Assembly (NCBI GenBank): GCA_021300195.1
Contig: JAJTIE010000028.1
Coordinates: 1 to 60,993 of the forward strand
Length of the DNA: 60,993 nt
Source: Bacteroidota bacterium
GTDB taxonomy: Bacteria > Bacteroidota > Bacteroidia > J057 > JAJTIE01
Direction of reading: 5' to 3'
Positions within the stretch are counted from its first letter, which is position 1, and each line of letters begins with the position of its first letter. The notes beneath the pieces are model-generated. The model saw nothing but the letters and a program-made list of their open reading frames with translations, did no database searches and was not told the DNA's origin. This document shows positions 7,548 through 16,198 of the stretch, one piece after another. Made by a program: the position numbers and the translations under genes.

Positions 7548-10022
7548 TCAGTTTTGGGCCTTTACCAGTGTCCACTTGGCCATTCCCTGTGCAGGCTCGT
7601 ACTCCAGGCTGCGCAGGTACCAGCGGCCGTTGGCCAGCTCGCTATCTTGTATTTGGATGGGGCTGTAGCGGTCCTCCTTCAGCTGCAGATACTGTTCCCA
7701 GCTGAGGGGGTAGCTAAAGCGTAATTCCAGGGGCTGATAATACCGCCGAAGGCTCGGGCCAAAGTAAGTGCGCTGGTAGCTACGGTCTGGTGCGGGGAAG
7801 TTCTCGAAGGAGTCTTGCAGGGTGCCATCCAGCAGGGCATAGCCCTCGCGGTTGTTGCCCTCGTAGTAGCTCTGTCGGATGGTATTGATGGCCTGGCCCG
7901 CCCACAGGATGGGTGCCCAGCGTTTCAGATTTCGCTGGGGTGCCAGGCGGAGGTTCAGCGAGCGGGTGCCGTCCAGCAGGTTGCCATTGGGGTCCGTACT
8001 CAGGCTCACAAAGGATTCGGTCCGTTCAGACTGGGCAGGCCCGTTGTACGTCTGTCCATCGGCGTGCGTACCGCTCCGGCGCGAGGTGCAGATGAAGAAA
8101 CGGTCGGCATCATAGGCGGTGTCTGTGCTCGCATTTTTGTTGCCCTCTATGCGTCGCACTTTTTCTATCACATACCCGCTTGTTATAAACTTGCAGCGTA
8201 TGTCCAGCTGGTTGCTGCTGTACTGCAGGTCGGCCTGGTACTCGCGCTTCGTGTTGAATTCCTCCAGGCCATTCACGCCCTCCACGTCCGCTTTTTCATA
8301 GCCCGCCAGTATGCGCGTATAGTGCTCTCGTTCCAGCACCCTCAGCTCATAGTCCTTTATTGCGGCCAGGCTGAGCACGTGTGGACCGGTTTTATAGAAA
8401 TAGGACTTTTTCTCTACCCGCAGCACCTGCTCCAGCCTGCCCTGCAGCAGGCTGGGTACAGGCTGGCCTGCGGGGCGGGGCTGTAGCTCCCAGCCTATGT
8501 TGTAGCAGGCGTTTAGGGCATCTAGCAGCTCCTCCAGGCTCATGTGCAGGGGCGTGGGCACGGTGGTGCCAAACTGGTCTGTCTTCTGCTCGATGCCCCG
8601 TAGCAGCAGTCCGTTGGTAACGAACAGGTTGTATCCGGCTCCATCCTGGCCCGATTCTGGCGCGAAGGGCTGGCTGCCCGCTGTGTAGGGCGAGGCCGGG
8701 TCTGTACCAAACAAATCACTCCAGGCGGTTACCCGGGCATCTGTAATCTGCTCCGTAAGGCGGGCCAGTGCCTCGTTTGCCAGGAAACCCCGCACCAGGG
8801 TGTTTCTATACGCATTGCTGTTGCGTATTTCCACGCGGAAAGCTTCCAGGAAAAACTGCACCTGTTGCCCCTGTCTCAGCACCGTATTCTGCGGGATGGG
8901 GGGCAGGGGTGGGGCGGGCAGGTAGTCTCCGAAGCCAAAGTGCAGATAGAAATACTCCAGGCTACTGACACTACCCGTGTTGTGCACAAAACTCAGGTCG
9001 AAGGTCTCTGTGCGAACCGTAGCAGTGGGCTCTCCATCGCTGGCAATGGGTGCCCCCTGCCATAGCCTGGTGCCCCCCGTGCCCTGCCCTGGCTCCGGGC
9101 TTTTTTTGAAGCGCACCACCGGATAGGCGGCCCAGCTGGCCAGGCCCCCGGGGCTGCTAATGGTTACCCGGAAGCGAATCCGGATCCGTAGCTGTAGGTT
9201 CTCGTAGCTGCCCACAGCCTGAAAGAAAGGGCTCAGGTTATTGGTGGGCCAGCCTCCGCCCCCCGTTATGCCAATAAGCGTACTGCCGAAACTGCCAGGT
9301 GTCTGGTTGCCGTAGTCTACAGGCAGCAGGCCCCTTAGTTCATCGGTCTCGAAGCTGTTGCTATTGTACACCGGGTCCATCAGCCAGTGCGCGCCGGAGA
9401 AGTCTCCATTCTGCACGGGCACATTCTGGTAGGCATAGGCTCCGGCACCGGTGTACTGGGCTATAGATTGCTCAATCAGTGGCTTCGGCAGTATCTCCAG
9501 CTGATAGTCCGCATAGTGGTATGTGGGTAGGCTGCTGCCATCCATGCTTTTGGCCGTCCGTAGGTCCACCTGTGCGTCCATTCGGCTCAGCAGCTGCTGG
9601 TAGTTGCCTTCCTGTTCAATGTTGGCATCGTACAGGGCCAGTCCGTCTTCGTACGTGTACCGCCCGTCGCCCAGGTTTACACGCCCGGTCAGAAATGTTT
9701 GCCAGCCCGCCTTGGGCTGTGCCGTCGGGATACGCCGCGTAGCGGGCTGATCCTGATAGCCCTGCGCATAGGGCTGGCTGGCAGCATGCTCTATGCGGCA
9801 CCGCACCGGCTCATCTATGCCCTGGCTTAGGCCAAGCTGGTAGAGAAAGGTGGCCGCCTGCCCAATGAACTTGAGCGGCAGGCTGTATTCGGCCTGGATG
9901 CTGTGCCACTTAGGGTCGCGTTTCAGCTGGATGCTGGCTTCGTCCCAGCCAATGGGCTCCTCTACCACCAGCCAGTTTCCGCCATTCAGGCTTGCGTGCT
10001 GCAAACTAAATCTCCAGATCAT
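7548..10022 (-). CDS. Large phage tail/baseplate protein
   Basis: An 824-residue protein. The first 100 residues (VEEPIGWDEASIQLKRDPKW then a SLPLKFIG strand) follow a pattern I associate with distal tail proteins of Bacteroidetes phages, in which this motif precedes a long multidomain tail-tip protein. The rest is Asn-, Gln- and Tyr-rich beta sequence with a putative galactose-binding-like or jelly-roll region at about 200-400. It sits directly after the tape-measure-like gene, the usual position for baseplate or tail-tip components. There is no sign of truncation. The assignment is from order and N-terminal pattern, not from catalytic motifs. Confidence 0.55.
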   Translation of the reverse strand: MIWRFSLQHASLNGGNWLVVEEPIGWDEASIQLKRDPKWHSIQAEYSLPLKFIGQAATFLYQLGLSQGIDEPVRCRIEHAASQPYAQGYQDQPATRRIPTAQPKAGWQTFLTGRVNLGDGRYTYEDGLALYDANIEQEGNYQQLLSRMDAQVDLRTAKSMDGSSLPTYHYADYQLEILPKPLIEQSIAQYTGAGAYAYQNVPVQNGDFSGAHWLMDPVYNSNSFETDELRGLLPVDYGNQTPGSFGSTLIGITGGGGWPTNNLSPFFQAVGSYENLQLRIRIRFRVTISSPGGLASWAAYPVVRFKKSPEPGQGTGGTRLWQGAPIASDGEPTATVRTETFDLSFVHNTGSVSSLEYFYLHFGFGDYLPAPPLPPIPQNTVLRQGQQVQFFLEAFRVEIRNSNAYRNTLVRGFLANEALARLTEQITDARVTAWSDLFGTDPASPYTAGSQPFAPESGQDGAGYNLFVTNGLLLRGIEQKTDQFGTTVPTPLHMSLEELLDALNACYNIGWELQPRPAGQPVPSLLQGRLEQVLRVEKKSYFYKTGPHVLSLAAIKDYELRVLEREHYTRILAGYEKADVEGVNGLEEFNTKREYQADLQYSSNQLDIRCKFITSGYVIEKVRRIEGNKNASTDTAYDADRFFICTSRRSGTHADGQTYNGPAQSERTESFVSLSTDPNGNLLDGTRSLNLRLAPQRNLKRWAPILWAGQAINTIRQSYYEGNNREGYALLDGTLQDSFENFPAPDRSYQRTYFGPSLRRYYQPLELRFSYPLSWEQYLQLKEDRYSPIQIQDSELANGRWYLRSLEYEPAQGMAKWTLVKAQN

Positions 10023-10054
10023 AATTATATTGCTGACAAACAGGTTTTTATGTT

Positions 10055-11146
10055 CTATGACTTATAGCGTTGGTTTAGGTATTCTGTGCGCTGCACCTGG
10101 CTCTGCTCATACAGCCGGAAGCCCCTGGCATCCAGGTTCACCTGCACCTGCCGCAGTTTTCCCAGCTCTTTTTTCAGCCCTTGTATTTCTGCAGAGAAGG
10201 TTTTGCTGATGCGGGCACCGCTGTCTGTATACTCGTGGCCCGGCACGTGTGGGCTGAGGGCTCGTCCGTCATTTATTGCTTCCAGCAGGGGCAGATGGGC
10301 AGCCACCCGCTCTTTGCGCACCAGGTATTCGCCCCCCTCTGCCTCTATGGGGATGCCCCCTGCACTGTGGGCGGGCCCGCGCAGCACACCTGCCAGCTGG
10401 CTGGCCTCTACCAGGCCACCCGTGCGAAACTGCGGGAGCGGCTGGGCAGCAATGGCAGCTATCTGGGCCCCACCGGTAGCGCTGGCAAATGCAATGGCCG
10501 GGATATTGGCCGGAAAGGGTGCCGAGGCTACCGCCTTGGCTATGGCAGCGGCGGTGTCTACCGTAGCGCTGAAGAGATTGAGCTGCTTGGTGCGCCGGGC
10601 GGCAGCGGCCTCTACCTGGCGCTGTGCCTGCTCGGTACGCTGCACGGCAGCCTGCTCTTGCTGTAGCTGGGCCTCTTTCAGGCTAATCTCTTGCTGCAGA
10701 TTTTCTTGGCGCATGCCCGATGCACTGGCCTCAGCCTCCTGTAGCAGGGCTATCTGTGCCAGGGTAGCCTCCACCTGCTCCTGCTGCTGCTCCATCTGCC
10801 TGCCCAGGCGGGCTTGATCCCTGGCCGTAGTGGCACTCAGGATGCCCCCTACCGAGGCACCGATGCCCTGGTAGTAGGCCACCAGGGTATCGGCCTGCCG
10901 GATCAGGCTTTTGCCTGTCATCTCGGCCTCCAGGCGGGCGGTGCGGCCCAGGTTTTTCAGGCCTGCCTCCACCCGGGTGGCCTGCAGGGCGGCACCCAGG
11001 CCCGCTATTCCCCTGGTAGTTTGGGCTGCAGATTGTGAGAAAGACCTTTGGGTCTTCTCCAGTTCGGCATATACCTTTTTGGCCTCGGCCAGCGCACTGG
11101 CCTGGGCCTGGCTCAGCTCAGGATAGGCTTCGGTTTGCGGATTCAT
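10055..11146 (-). CDS. Short tail tape measure-like protein
   Basis: A 363-residue protein. Residues about 1-190 form a long Gln/Ala/Glu-rich coiled coil. A hydrophobic Ala-rich segment follows (about 195-235). Then comes a Gly-rich tail typical of tape measure C-termini, with GGLVEASQLAGVLRGPAHSA and GGIPIEAEGGEYLVRKE, and finally a second short helix. Most tape measures of long-tailed phages exceed 600 residues. At about 0.15 nm per residue, an estimate from known phages, this one would specify a tail of only about 50 nm. It may be a short-tailed particle or a shortened remnant. It is preceded by a chaperone-like gene and followed by tail-tip genes, as expected. Confidence 0.65.
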   Translation of the reverse strand: MNPQTEAYPELSQAQASALAEAKKVYAELEKTQRSFSQSAAQTTRGIAGLGAALQATRVEAGLKNLGRTARLEAEMTGKSLIRQADTLVAYYQGIGASVGGILSATTARDQARLGRQMEQQQEQVEATLAQIALLQEAEASASGMRQENLQQEISLKEAQLQQEQAAVQRTEQAQRQVEAAAARRTKQLNLFSATVDTAAAIAKAVASAPFPANIPAIAFASATGGAQIAAIAAQPLPQFRTGGLVEASQLAGVLRGPAHSAGGIPIEAEGGEYLVRKERVAAHLPLLEAINDGRALSPHVPGHEYTDSGARISKTFSAEIQGLKKELGKLRQVQVNLDARGFRLYEQSQVQRTEYLNQRYKS

Positions 11147-11206
11147 GTTTTTGGGTTGTTTGTAGGGTTTCGAGTAGCAGCAGATAGTCGTACCAGCCCA
11201 TGCGCC

Positions 11207-11872
11207 TTAGGGCTGCAATGCCCTCAGGGCGGTAGCCTCCTGCCTGATAGAGCTGTACCAGGCGGCGGTCTTCTGCTGTGCGTAGAGTAGCGTGCAGAGC
11301 TGAGACAGCTGGCTCAGTTTTATTTTTCGCTGGGCCTCGGAATAGGGCTTCAAATCGATGCCGGCATCCGTCAAGGGCCCTAAGTAGTGCTCCAGACCCA
11401 GCAGTGAGAAAAAACGCCTGAGCTGCTCGGCCTCCCGGTCCGCCAGGCGCCAGGCCTGTATCTTGCTGTAGGCATAGGCCGCATCGTAGCCGTAGGGGTT
11501 CTCGCTTTCGTCAAAGAATACCACGGCTGCCAGGCGGTACACCAGGTCTACATCAAAGGGCCAGCTTAGCCGCTCCTCCAGCGCATTCAGCCATTTGTAG
11601 GCCTCTCCGGTTTTGCGCTTGTCCAGCTGCTCCTTTACGGCTGCCAGGGTGGCCTGCACATAGCCGGCATCTACCCGCAGCCGGTCTTCCTCTATCAGGC
11701 CTACGGCCACCTGCATGCGTTCCCAGGGCAGGTTGTATTCGTTGGCAAACTTGTAGTAGGTTTTGCCCTGCCACTCAAAAGCCTGTACCACCTGGTGGCC
11801 CGGATCCAGCACCGCCCGGAATGGTTCCGGACGGTGTGTGGCTCCTGATCGGCGGCGTATATACCGTAGCAT
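11207..11872 (-). CDS. Phage protein in the tail-assembly-chaperone position
   Basis: A 221-residue soluble, mostly helical protein. FEWQGKTYYKFANEYNLPWER and later RLAAVVFFDESENPYGYD resemble a conserved Bacteroidetes phage family found just before the tape measure gene. That position and size fit a tail assembly chaperone. No programmed frameshift signal was seen. The start is 3 bases from the preceding stop codon, indicating tight coupling. The functional label is positional inference. Confidence 0.45.
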   Translation of the reverse strand: MLRYIRRRSGATHRPEPFRAVLDPGHQVVQAFEWQGKTYYKFANEYNLPWERMQVAVGLIEEDRLRVDAGYVQATLAAVKEQLDKRKTGEAYKWLNALEERLSWPFDVDLVYRLAAVVFFDESENPYGYDAAYAYSKIQAWRLADREAEQLRRFFSLLGLEHYLGPLTDAGIDLKPYSEAQRKIKLSQLSQLCTLLYAQQKTAAWYSSIRQEATALRALQP

Positions 11873-11875
11873 GGC

Positions 11876-12784
11876 CTAGCTTACTGTGAGGTTGAGAGAG
11901 AATGAAGCCGGGGTATAGTTGCTACCCGATTCCAGCTCGAAGTGGAATGTGTAGGTACCGGCGGGCATTACTAGCTGATTCTTTCGGAATGCGGTATAGA
12001 GCAGGTCGGGCAGATTCGGCTCTACCTCGGCCGAGAAGATCTCGAAGGTGTTGAGCACCTCGGTGCTGGTGGTGCCATTGTTGTATATTACCGAGACCAG
12101 GTCAATAGTCAGGCTGGTTGCAGGCGGCGGGTTGTAGGTAAAAAGGAAAGAGACATCGGAGTCTTCGTTATTGACTATCTCGAAACCGATGGTGTTCTCC
12201 TGCTCTTCTTCATCCGCACACACCAGCAGGGCCTCGGGCAGCCAGTAGTGCTGTGGGTGGCTGGTGGTACTCCACTTGAAGGTGTATATGTAGCGCAGCT
12301 CACTGTTGTATTCTCGTTCCACGGGCATGGTTACAGCTATGCCACAGGTAGCGTGGGTATTCCAGATCAGGCGCTCGGTGGCAAACCACAGCACGTGCCG
12401 CTGGCTGCGCAGGGCAGCATCGGCAAAGGCTCGGTTGCCCACCACATTCAGGTCTTCCACGGTGGCGCTGTGGTCCATGCCGGTAATGCGGGTGAGGGTG
12501 CCCCCATAGCCCTGGCTTTCATTGGGCGTGCCCCCGTCGTACTCGCCCAGCACATTGGCCAGGATGATGATCTTCCCGGCCGTATTGGCCGCCTGCCAGG
12601 CGGCTAGCTGGGCCGTGGCACTGTCTCCGGCCGCATTCAGGGCGCTCACCAGGGTGGGCTGGTAGTACTTGTCTACCAGGATTACGTTGCGAATGCCGCC
12701 GTGCTCGCTGCCAGGGCAGCACTGCCTTAGGTAGCTCAGGTCTGTAGCACAGCTGGTGGGATGAAAAGAAGGAAGGTTGTTCAT
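11876..12784 (-). CDS. Phage tail tube-like structural protein
   Basis: The ATG at 12784 (MNNLPSFHPTSC) overlaps the preceding stop codon as ATGA, which decides the start and gives 302 residues. The N-terminal half holds a Cys pair, a GGIRNVILVDK strand and a GYGGTLTRITGMDHSATVEDLN region, a pattern I associate with Bacteroidetes phage tail proteins. The C-terminal 110 residues look like an added Ig-like beta domain (strands around LTIDLVSV, TYTFHFELE, FSLNLTV). Located between the lysis cassette and the chaperone-like gene, it best fits a tail tube protein with a surface decoration domain. Confidence in the exact role is limited. Confidence 0.5.
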   Translation of the reverse strand: MNNLPSFHPTSCATDLSYLRQCCPGSEHGGIRNVILVDKYYQPTLVSALNAAGDSATAQLAAWQAANTAGKIIILANVLGEYDGGTPNESQGYGGTLTRITGMDHSATVEDLNVVGNRAFADAALRSQRHVLWFATERLIWNTHATCGIAVTMPVEREYNSELRYIYTFKWSTTSHPQHYWLPEALLVCADEEEQENTIGFEIVNNEDSDVSFLFTYNPPPATSLTIDLVSVIYNNGTTSTEVLNTFEIFSAEVEPNLPDLLYTAFRKNQLVMPAGTYTFHFELESGSNYTPASFSLNLTVS

Positions 12785-13209
12785 AGGTATTTGCGAATGG
12801 AAAAAGTGAAACCAAGTACAAGAAGAAGGGCCCAAAAGGCGATGCCACTGTAGTGCCAGAAGCCCCGCCTGGCCCTAGCCCGGGTGTGAGTGGTATACTC
12901 GCGCACCACCTTGGGCACCCGGATGGTATCGGGCACGCAGGCTGCCTGCACCCGTACGAGCTGTAGCGCCGCCGTGCCCGCTGCCTGGCTGGGTAGCCAT
13001 ACGGGCTGCAGGCGCAGGCGCAGGCGGCCCGTGTCTTTCACGTAGGGGCGGGTGGGTAGCCAGGCTGCATGTAGCTGAGCTCCTGGGCTAACTACCAGGG
13101 TATCTCGCACCTCGCGCAGGGTAGTGGTGCCCAGCTCGCTGCAGGGGCTACAGGCCGCTAGTAGGCCCAGTAGCGGCAGTAGGGTAAGCAGCACACAGGG
13201 TTTACTCAT
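12781..13209 (-). CDS. Candidate unimolecular spanin (lipoprotein with C-terminal membrane anchor)
   Basis: A 142-residue protein with two membrane attachments. The N-terminus is a lipoprotein signal peptide ending in LLAAC (Cys at about residue 20). The C-terminus is a hydrophobic helix (about 115-137, YSGIAFWALLLVLGFTFS) followed by RKYL. Between them is a beta-rich periplasmic segment. Outer-membrane lipid plus inner-membrane helix is the defining topology of u-spanins such as T1 gp11, which fuse the two membranes at the last step of lysis. The gene overlaps the holin gene by 8 bases, and the amidase gene precedes that. The family cannot be confirmed by eye, but topology and place agree. 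Confidence 0.6.
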   Translation of the reverse strand: MSKPCVLLTLLPLLGLLAACSPCSELGTTTLREVRDTLVVSPGAQLHAAWLPTRPYVKDTGRLRLRLQPVWLPSQAAGTAALQLVRVQAACVPDTIRVPKVVREYTTHTRARARRGFWHYSGIAFWALLLVLGFTFSIRKYL

Positions 13210-13675
13210 GGCTAGGGGGATTTTTGTAGGTGTCTATCTTTTTGTACATCAGGTGGGCTAGCCGGGGGTCTATCCAGCCCAGCAGGCTCAGGTTTTTCAG
13301 CAGGCTGAGCAGCAGGATAACCACCATGGGGAAGAGCACCGCCTCGGGCAGCCAGCCAAACACGCGCTCTTTCTGCCCCAGGTTGTGCGCCACGCTAAGC
13401 AGAAAGGTATAGCTGACGAGCTTCCAGATGGAGCGCAGTGCCTTGCGGGTTTCGAAACGGCCCTGACGCCAGGCAAAGGTGGCACCGGTGCAGAAATCGG
13501 CCACTACTATGACAAACACCAGGTAATAGGTGAGGCTGGGGCTCCATACGTACAGGTGTACGTGGTGGTCCAGCCAGTGCCAGCCGAAGGCCAGGCCGAG
13601 GCTAGCCAGGTTGGCAGCCAGCCAATACTTGAAGCGAAGGCCGAGTCCGGCCATTTGTTCCACATCATGCCACAT
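13202..13675 (-). CDS. Phage holin (holin-4/Cp-1 type)
   Basis: The start at 13675 (MWHDVEQMAG) overlaps the end of the amidase gene by 11 bases and gives 157 residues. There are about four hydrophobic segments (LAANLASLGLAFGWHWL, YYLVFVIVVADFCTGATFAW, VSYTFLLSVAHNL, AVLFPMVVILLLSLLKNL). The central TG-AW-RQGRFET-KALRSIWK region resembles the phage holin family 4 (toxin secretion/phage lysis holin). It would permeabilise the inner membrane and release the amidase. Its place between amidase and candidate u-spanin makes a full lysis cassette. Confidence 0.75.
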   Translation of the reverse strand: MWHDVEQMAGLGLRFKYWLAANLASLGLAFGWHWLDHHVHLYVWSPSLTYYLVFVIVVADFCTGATFAWRQGRFETRKALRSIWKLVSYTFLLSVAHNLGQKERVFGWLPEAVLFPMVVILLLSLLKNLSLLGWIDPRLAHLMYKKIDTYKNPPSHE

Positions 13676-14273
13676 GCAGGTAGGGGAAAATGGTGTGCGT
13701 AAGGGTAGAGATGAGGGTACGATGGTGGGCTGCATAGGCAGCCATATCGGCGGCATTTGTCAGGAAACATACTTCCCACAGCACATTATGGCAGTTTGGC
13801 CGCATAATGGCTAGCCGGCCATGGTGGCTCTGGGCCTCGGTTTTCGGCAGGCCGCCGTTGTAGTGGTGCCGGTTGGGTATCTGCATGCACTGCGCTGCGG
13901 CTTTGGCAATCTCGTTGGCCAGGTTTACCTCGGTGCGGCTGGCAGCTAGTGGCACCAGGCACTCGGTACCGGTGGCCCTGGGCGATGCCGCGTTAAAGTG
14001 CAGGTCCAGCAGGATGTCATTCGGCCGGCACTGCTGTGCTATCTTCTGCACATCGGTTGCCAGGTCGTCGGCATCGTCGTCCACCAGCACCACCACGCCC
14101 CGGGCCTTCAGTGCCTGGGCCAGGTCATTCCGCAGGGCTATGGTCAGTTCGTTTTCTTTCAGGCCGTTGGCCACTGCTCCGGGGTCATCCCGGTGGTGGC
14201 CGGCGCGCAGGAAGAGCCGGGCTGGTATTTGCAGGTTCCGGCCCATCTCCTCGAATAGGGGATCCAGGTTCAT
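13665..14273 (-). CDS. N-acetylmuramoyl-L-alanine amidase (phage endolysin)
   Basis: The start at 14273 (MNLDPLFEEM) is the first ATG in frame and gives 202 residues. The amidase_3 fold is evident. RAGHHRDDPGAVANG gives the first zinc His, ENELTIALRNDLAQAL the zinc Glu helix, LLDLHFNAASPRATGTE the second zinc His, and NVLWEVCFLTN the catalytic Glu. These enzymes cut the bond between MurNAc and the stem peptide. No signal peptide is present, so export would depend on the holin encoded next. The hairpin-rich spacer upstream separates it from the coat protein gene. Confidence 0.85.
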   Translation of the reverse strand: MNLDPLFEEMGRNLQIPARLFLRAGHHRDDPGAVANGLKENELTIALRNDLAQALKARGVVVLVDDDADDLATDVQKIAQQCRPNDILLDLHFNAASPRATGTECLVPLAASRTEVNLANEIAKAAAQCMQIPNRHHYNGGLPKTEAQSHHGRLAIMRPNCHNVLWEVCFLTNAADMAAYAAHHRTLISTLTHTIFPYLHVA

Positions 14274-14323
14274 GTAACAGGCGTGTTTGTTTTTGTTTGT
14301 TTGCAAAGGGGTAGCCCCGCAGG

Positions 14324-14345
14324 TGCCCCCGGTAGGCCGGGGGCA
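14324..14345. terminator. Strong hairpin between coat protein and lysis genes
   Basis: TGCCCCCGG (14324-14332) pairs perfectly with CCGGGGGCA (14337-14345) around a 4-base loop. On the minus strand, smaller hairpins lie on both sides (AGCC/GGCT about 10 bases before it, and GGGG-CTA-CCCC after it). Lacking a clear U tract on the minus strand, it may act as a processing site or attenuator that keeps coat protein expression above lysis expression. Confidence 0.5.
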
Positions 14346-14394
14346 TTTCTGCGAAGCCTGAAAAGGCTATCGGGCAGTAGGCCCAGCTAGCCAG

Positions 14395-15273
14395 CTAGGC
14401 AGTGGCGGTAATGATGGACCCAATCCCCTTGTTGCGGATGGGTAGTGCCAAAAAGCGCTGCTGGAAGCCGATGATGTCGCCCCGGGCATCGGGGTCGCGC
14501 AGGCGCTCAAACATATCCAGGCTGCCTACGGCTTTCATCACCTCCTCGCGCTGAAAGGCTATGGCACGCGTAAAGCGGTCTCCGGCGGTGAACACGTCGC
14601 CAAAGGCTTTCTTGCTGCCCGCGCTGTTGTACAGCGGCAGCTGCTCGTAGCTGTACACCCGGAAGCCATACAGCGCACCCGGCGCCCCCCCATCGGCATG
14701 GTTCATCATCTGGTTGAAGAGTACGCGATCTTCATTCCGCAGCTGCTCCATGGCGGTGCTATCCAGCACCAGCACGCGTCCCGCCTGAGTTAGCCGCATG
14801 GCATCAAAGCGCTGCGCCATCCGGGCAATGTCTGCATAGCTGAGCAAGCGATGGCCCCCGCTGAGTGCCCCAGTGGTGCTTACCACCGGCGTGTGTGTGC
14901 CATTGGTGCCCGGTGCATAGGCATGGGCGGCCTCATTGTACTGGCGCTGTAGCAGGGCCTGCTTGTGGCCATAGAGGATGCTGCTCATTTTGTCATAGCT
15001 CAGCTCGGCCTGCTCGGCATTGCGCACAATGGTGCTCTCCGTGTCATAGTACGCCAGGGTGAGGGTGATGCCAACGTCTGCCCGGGTGCTGGCCGGCACC
15101 GGATAGGTCGTGTTGTTCTTCAGCACGTTGGGGCTTACGCCTGCCTCTGCCAGGTTGATCACGTCATTCTGTACAAAGGCACTCAGGTCCAGTGCTTCGT
15201 TCAGAAAGGTGAAATCGGGGTAAAACTGCTCCTTGATTAGGGACAGCCATACTTCTTTGTTCAGTCCTGCCAT
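14395..15273 (-). CDS. Phage major capsid (coat) protein
   Basis: A 292-residue protein beginning MAGLNKEVWLSLIKEQFYPD. It shows the pattern of a widespread Bacteroidetes coat protein family: an N-terminal amphipathic helix, SAFVQNDVINLAEAGVSPNVLKN, a TYPVPAS strand, NAEQAELSYDKMSSILYGHK, and a C-terminal domain with LVLDSTAMEQL and GFRVYSYEQLPLY. It lies 57 bases downstream of a ClpP-type protease gene, the usual head maturation pairing. No separate scaffold gene is seen. The gene is intact, with no frame damage, which argues for maintained function or recent capture. Confidence 0.75.
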   Translation of the reverse strand: MAGLNKEVWLSLIKEQFYPDFTFLNEALDLSAFVQNDVINLAEAGVSPNVLKNNTTYPVPASTRADVGITLTLAYYDTESTIVRNAEQAELSYDKMSSILYGHKQALLQRQYNEAAHAYAPGTNGTHTPVVSTTGALSGGHRLLSYADIARMAQRFDAMRLTQAGRVLVLDSTAMEQLRNEDRVLFNQMMNHADGGAPGALYGFRVYSYEQLPLYNSAGSKKAFGDVFTAGDRFTRAIAFQREEVMKAVGSLDMFERLRDPDARGDIIGFQQRFLALPIRNKGIGSIITATA

Positions 15274-15330
15274 GTTTGTTTGTTTTGGGGTTTATGATTG
15301 AAAACTAGAAAGACAGAGGGGGGAGGGTAC

Positions 15331-16086
15331 TTAGGTGTGCTGCACGCGCATGCGGGCCAGCAGGGCCTCAAAGCGCTGGGGCTCGTGGCACTTCATTTCG
15401 GCCAGGCCAGCCGGGTCCTTGCGTGCCCAGTCCAGGTACTGCCAGCCGCTGCGCCCCTCATCGGCCTGTGCCAGGCGAATAATCTGGCTGGGGCGCTTCA
15501 CTGGGCTGGCAGGGGTAGTGGTACGGCTGCCTGATGGGGCTTTGGGATAAAAGGCGGCCATCTGTAGCTCCAGCACCTCGTCTACAAAGCCCAGCTCCTG
15601 CGCGCGCCGGGCGGGCAGCCAGCGCTCAGCACGCAGCAGTGCCAGCATGTTGGCCTCGGGCATGCCCGTGCGCTGCACATACAGCTGCACAAACTGGCGC
15701 TCCATTTCCTCGCTTATGCGGGCGGCATCTGCCAGTTGGTCGCTTCGGCCGGTGGCCGTGGTGGTGGGCAGGTGCACCATCCACTCGGCCAGGCCGTCCA
15801 TTACAATGCGCTGGCAGCTGAGGGCAATCAGCGTGGCCATGCTGGCACAGCTGCCCACTATGTAGGCAGTCTTTGGTGCCGGGTGGCTGCGTAGCAGGTG
15901 GGCAATGGCATTGCCCACGGGTACACTGCCCCCCGCACTGTTGATGAACACTTCTATCTGCTCGGCATCGGGCAGGGCCTCCAGCTGCTGGAGCACCTGC
16001 TGTTCGGTTACGTCCTCGCCTATATACCCCGTAAGGTGCAGGCGAATCGTTCCGGCTTGTTGGCTAATCTGTAGCGGCGTAAACAT
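15331..16086 (-). CDS. ClpP-like phage head maturation protease
   Basis: A 251-residue protein. The ClpP/crotonase fold is marked by VFINSAGGSVPVGNAIAHLL. The nucleophile Ser is in GSCASMATLIAL (about residue 83), and the catalytic His is in EWMVHLP (about residue 105). The C-terminal 70 residues are Pro/Ser/Thr-rich and then charged, as in phage proteases with linker or scaffold-like tails. Its position immediately before the coat protein supports head maturation rather than a housekeeping Clp protease. It is the first gene of the structural operon. Portal and terminase genes, which normally come before it, are absent upstream. Confidence 0.8.
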   Translation of the reverse strand: MFTPLQISQQAGTIRLHLTGYIGEDVTEQQVLQQLEALPDAEQIEVFINSAGGSVPVGNAIAHLLRSHPAPKTAYIVGSCASMATLIALSCQRIVMDGLAEWMVHLPTTTATGRSDQLADAARISEEMERQFVQLYVQRTGMPEANMLALLRAERWLPARRAQELGFVDEVLELQMAAFYPKAPSGSRTTTPASPVKRPSQIIRLAQADEGRSGWQYLDWARKDPAGLAEMKCHEPQRFEALLARMRVQHT

Positions 16087-16198
16087 GCTACAAAGGAAAA
16101 GCCTCCGATTGTAAAATAAAAATTACATAAACTAATGATGTATAACTACTTACATCTTTAATCTGTATTATGACTATTTAAGTTTTTTCATGAAAAAT

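Noticed and set aside
7815-8486. Long plus-strand frame (223 codons) inside the large tail protein gene
   Set aside because: It is the antisense shadow of a well-supported minus-strand gene and lacks protein-like features. Similar shadows in mnmE, pyc and pabB were dropped for the same reason.
6132-16086. An extracellular contractile injection system or tailocin
   Set aside because: A coat protein and a head maturation protease are present, and no contractile sheath, baseplate spike or AAA ATPase typical of such systems was recognised.
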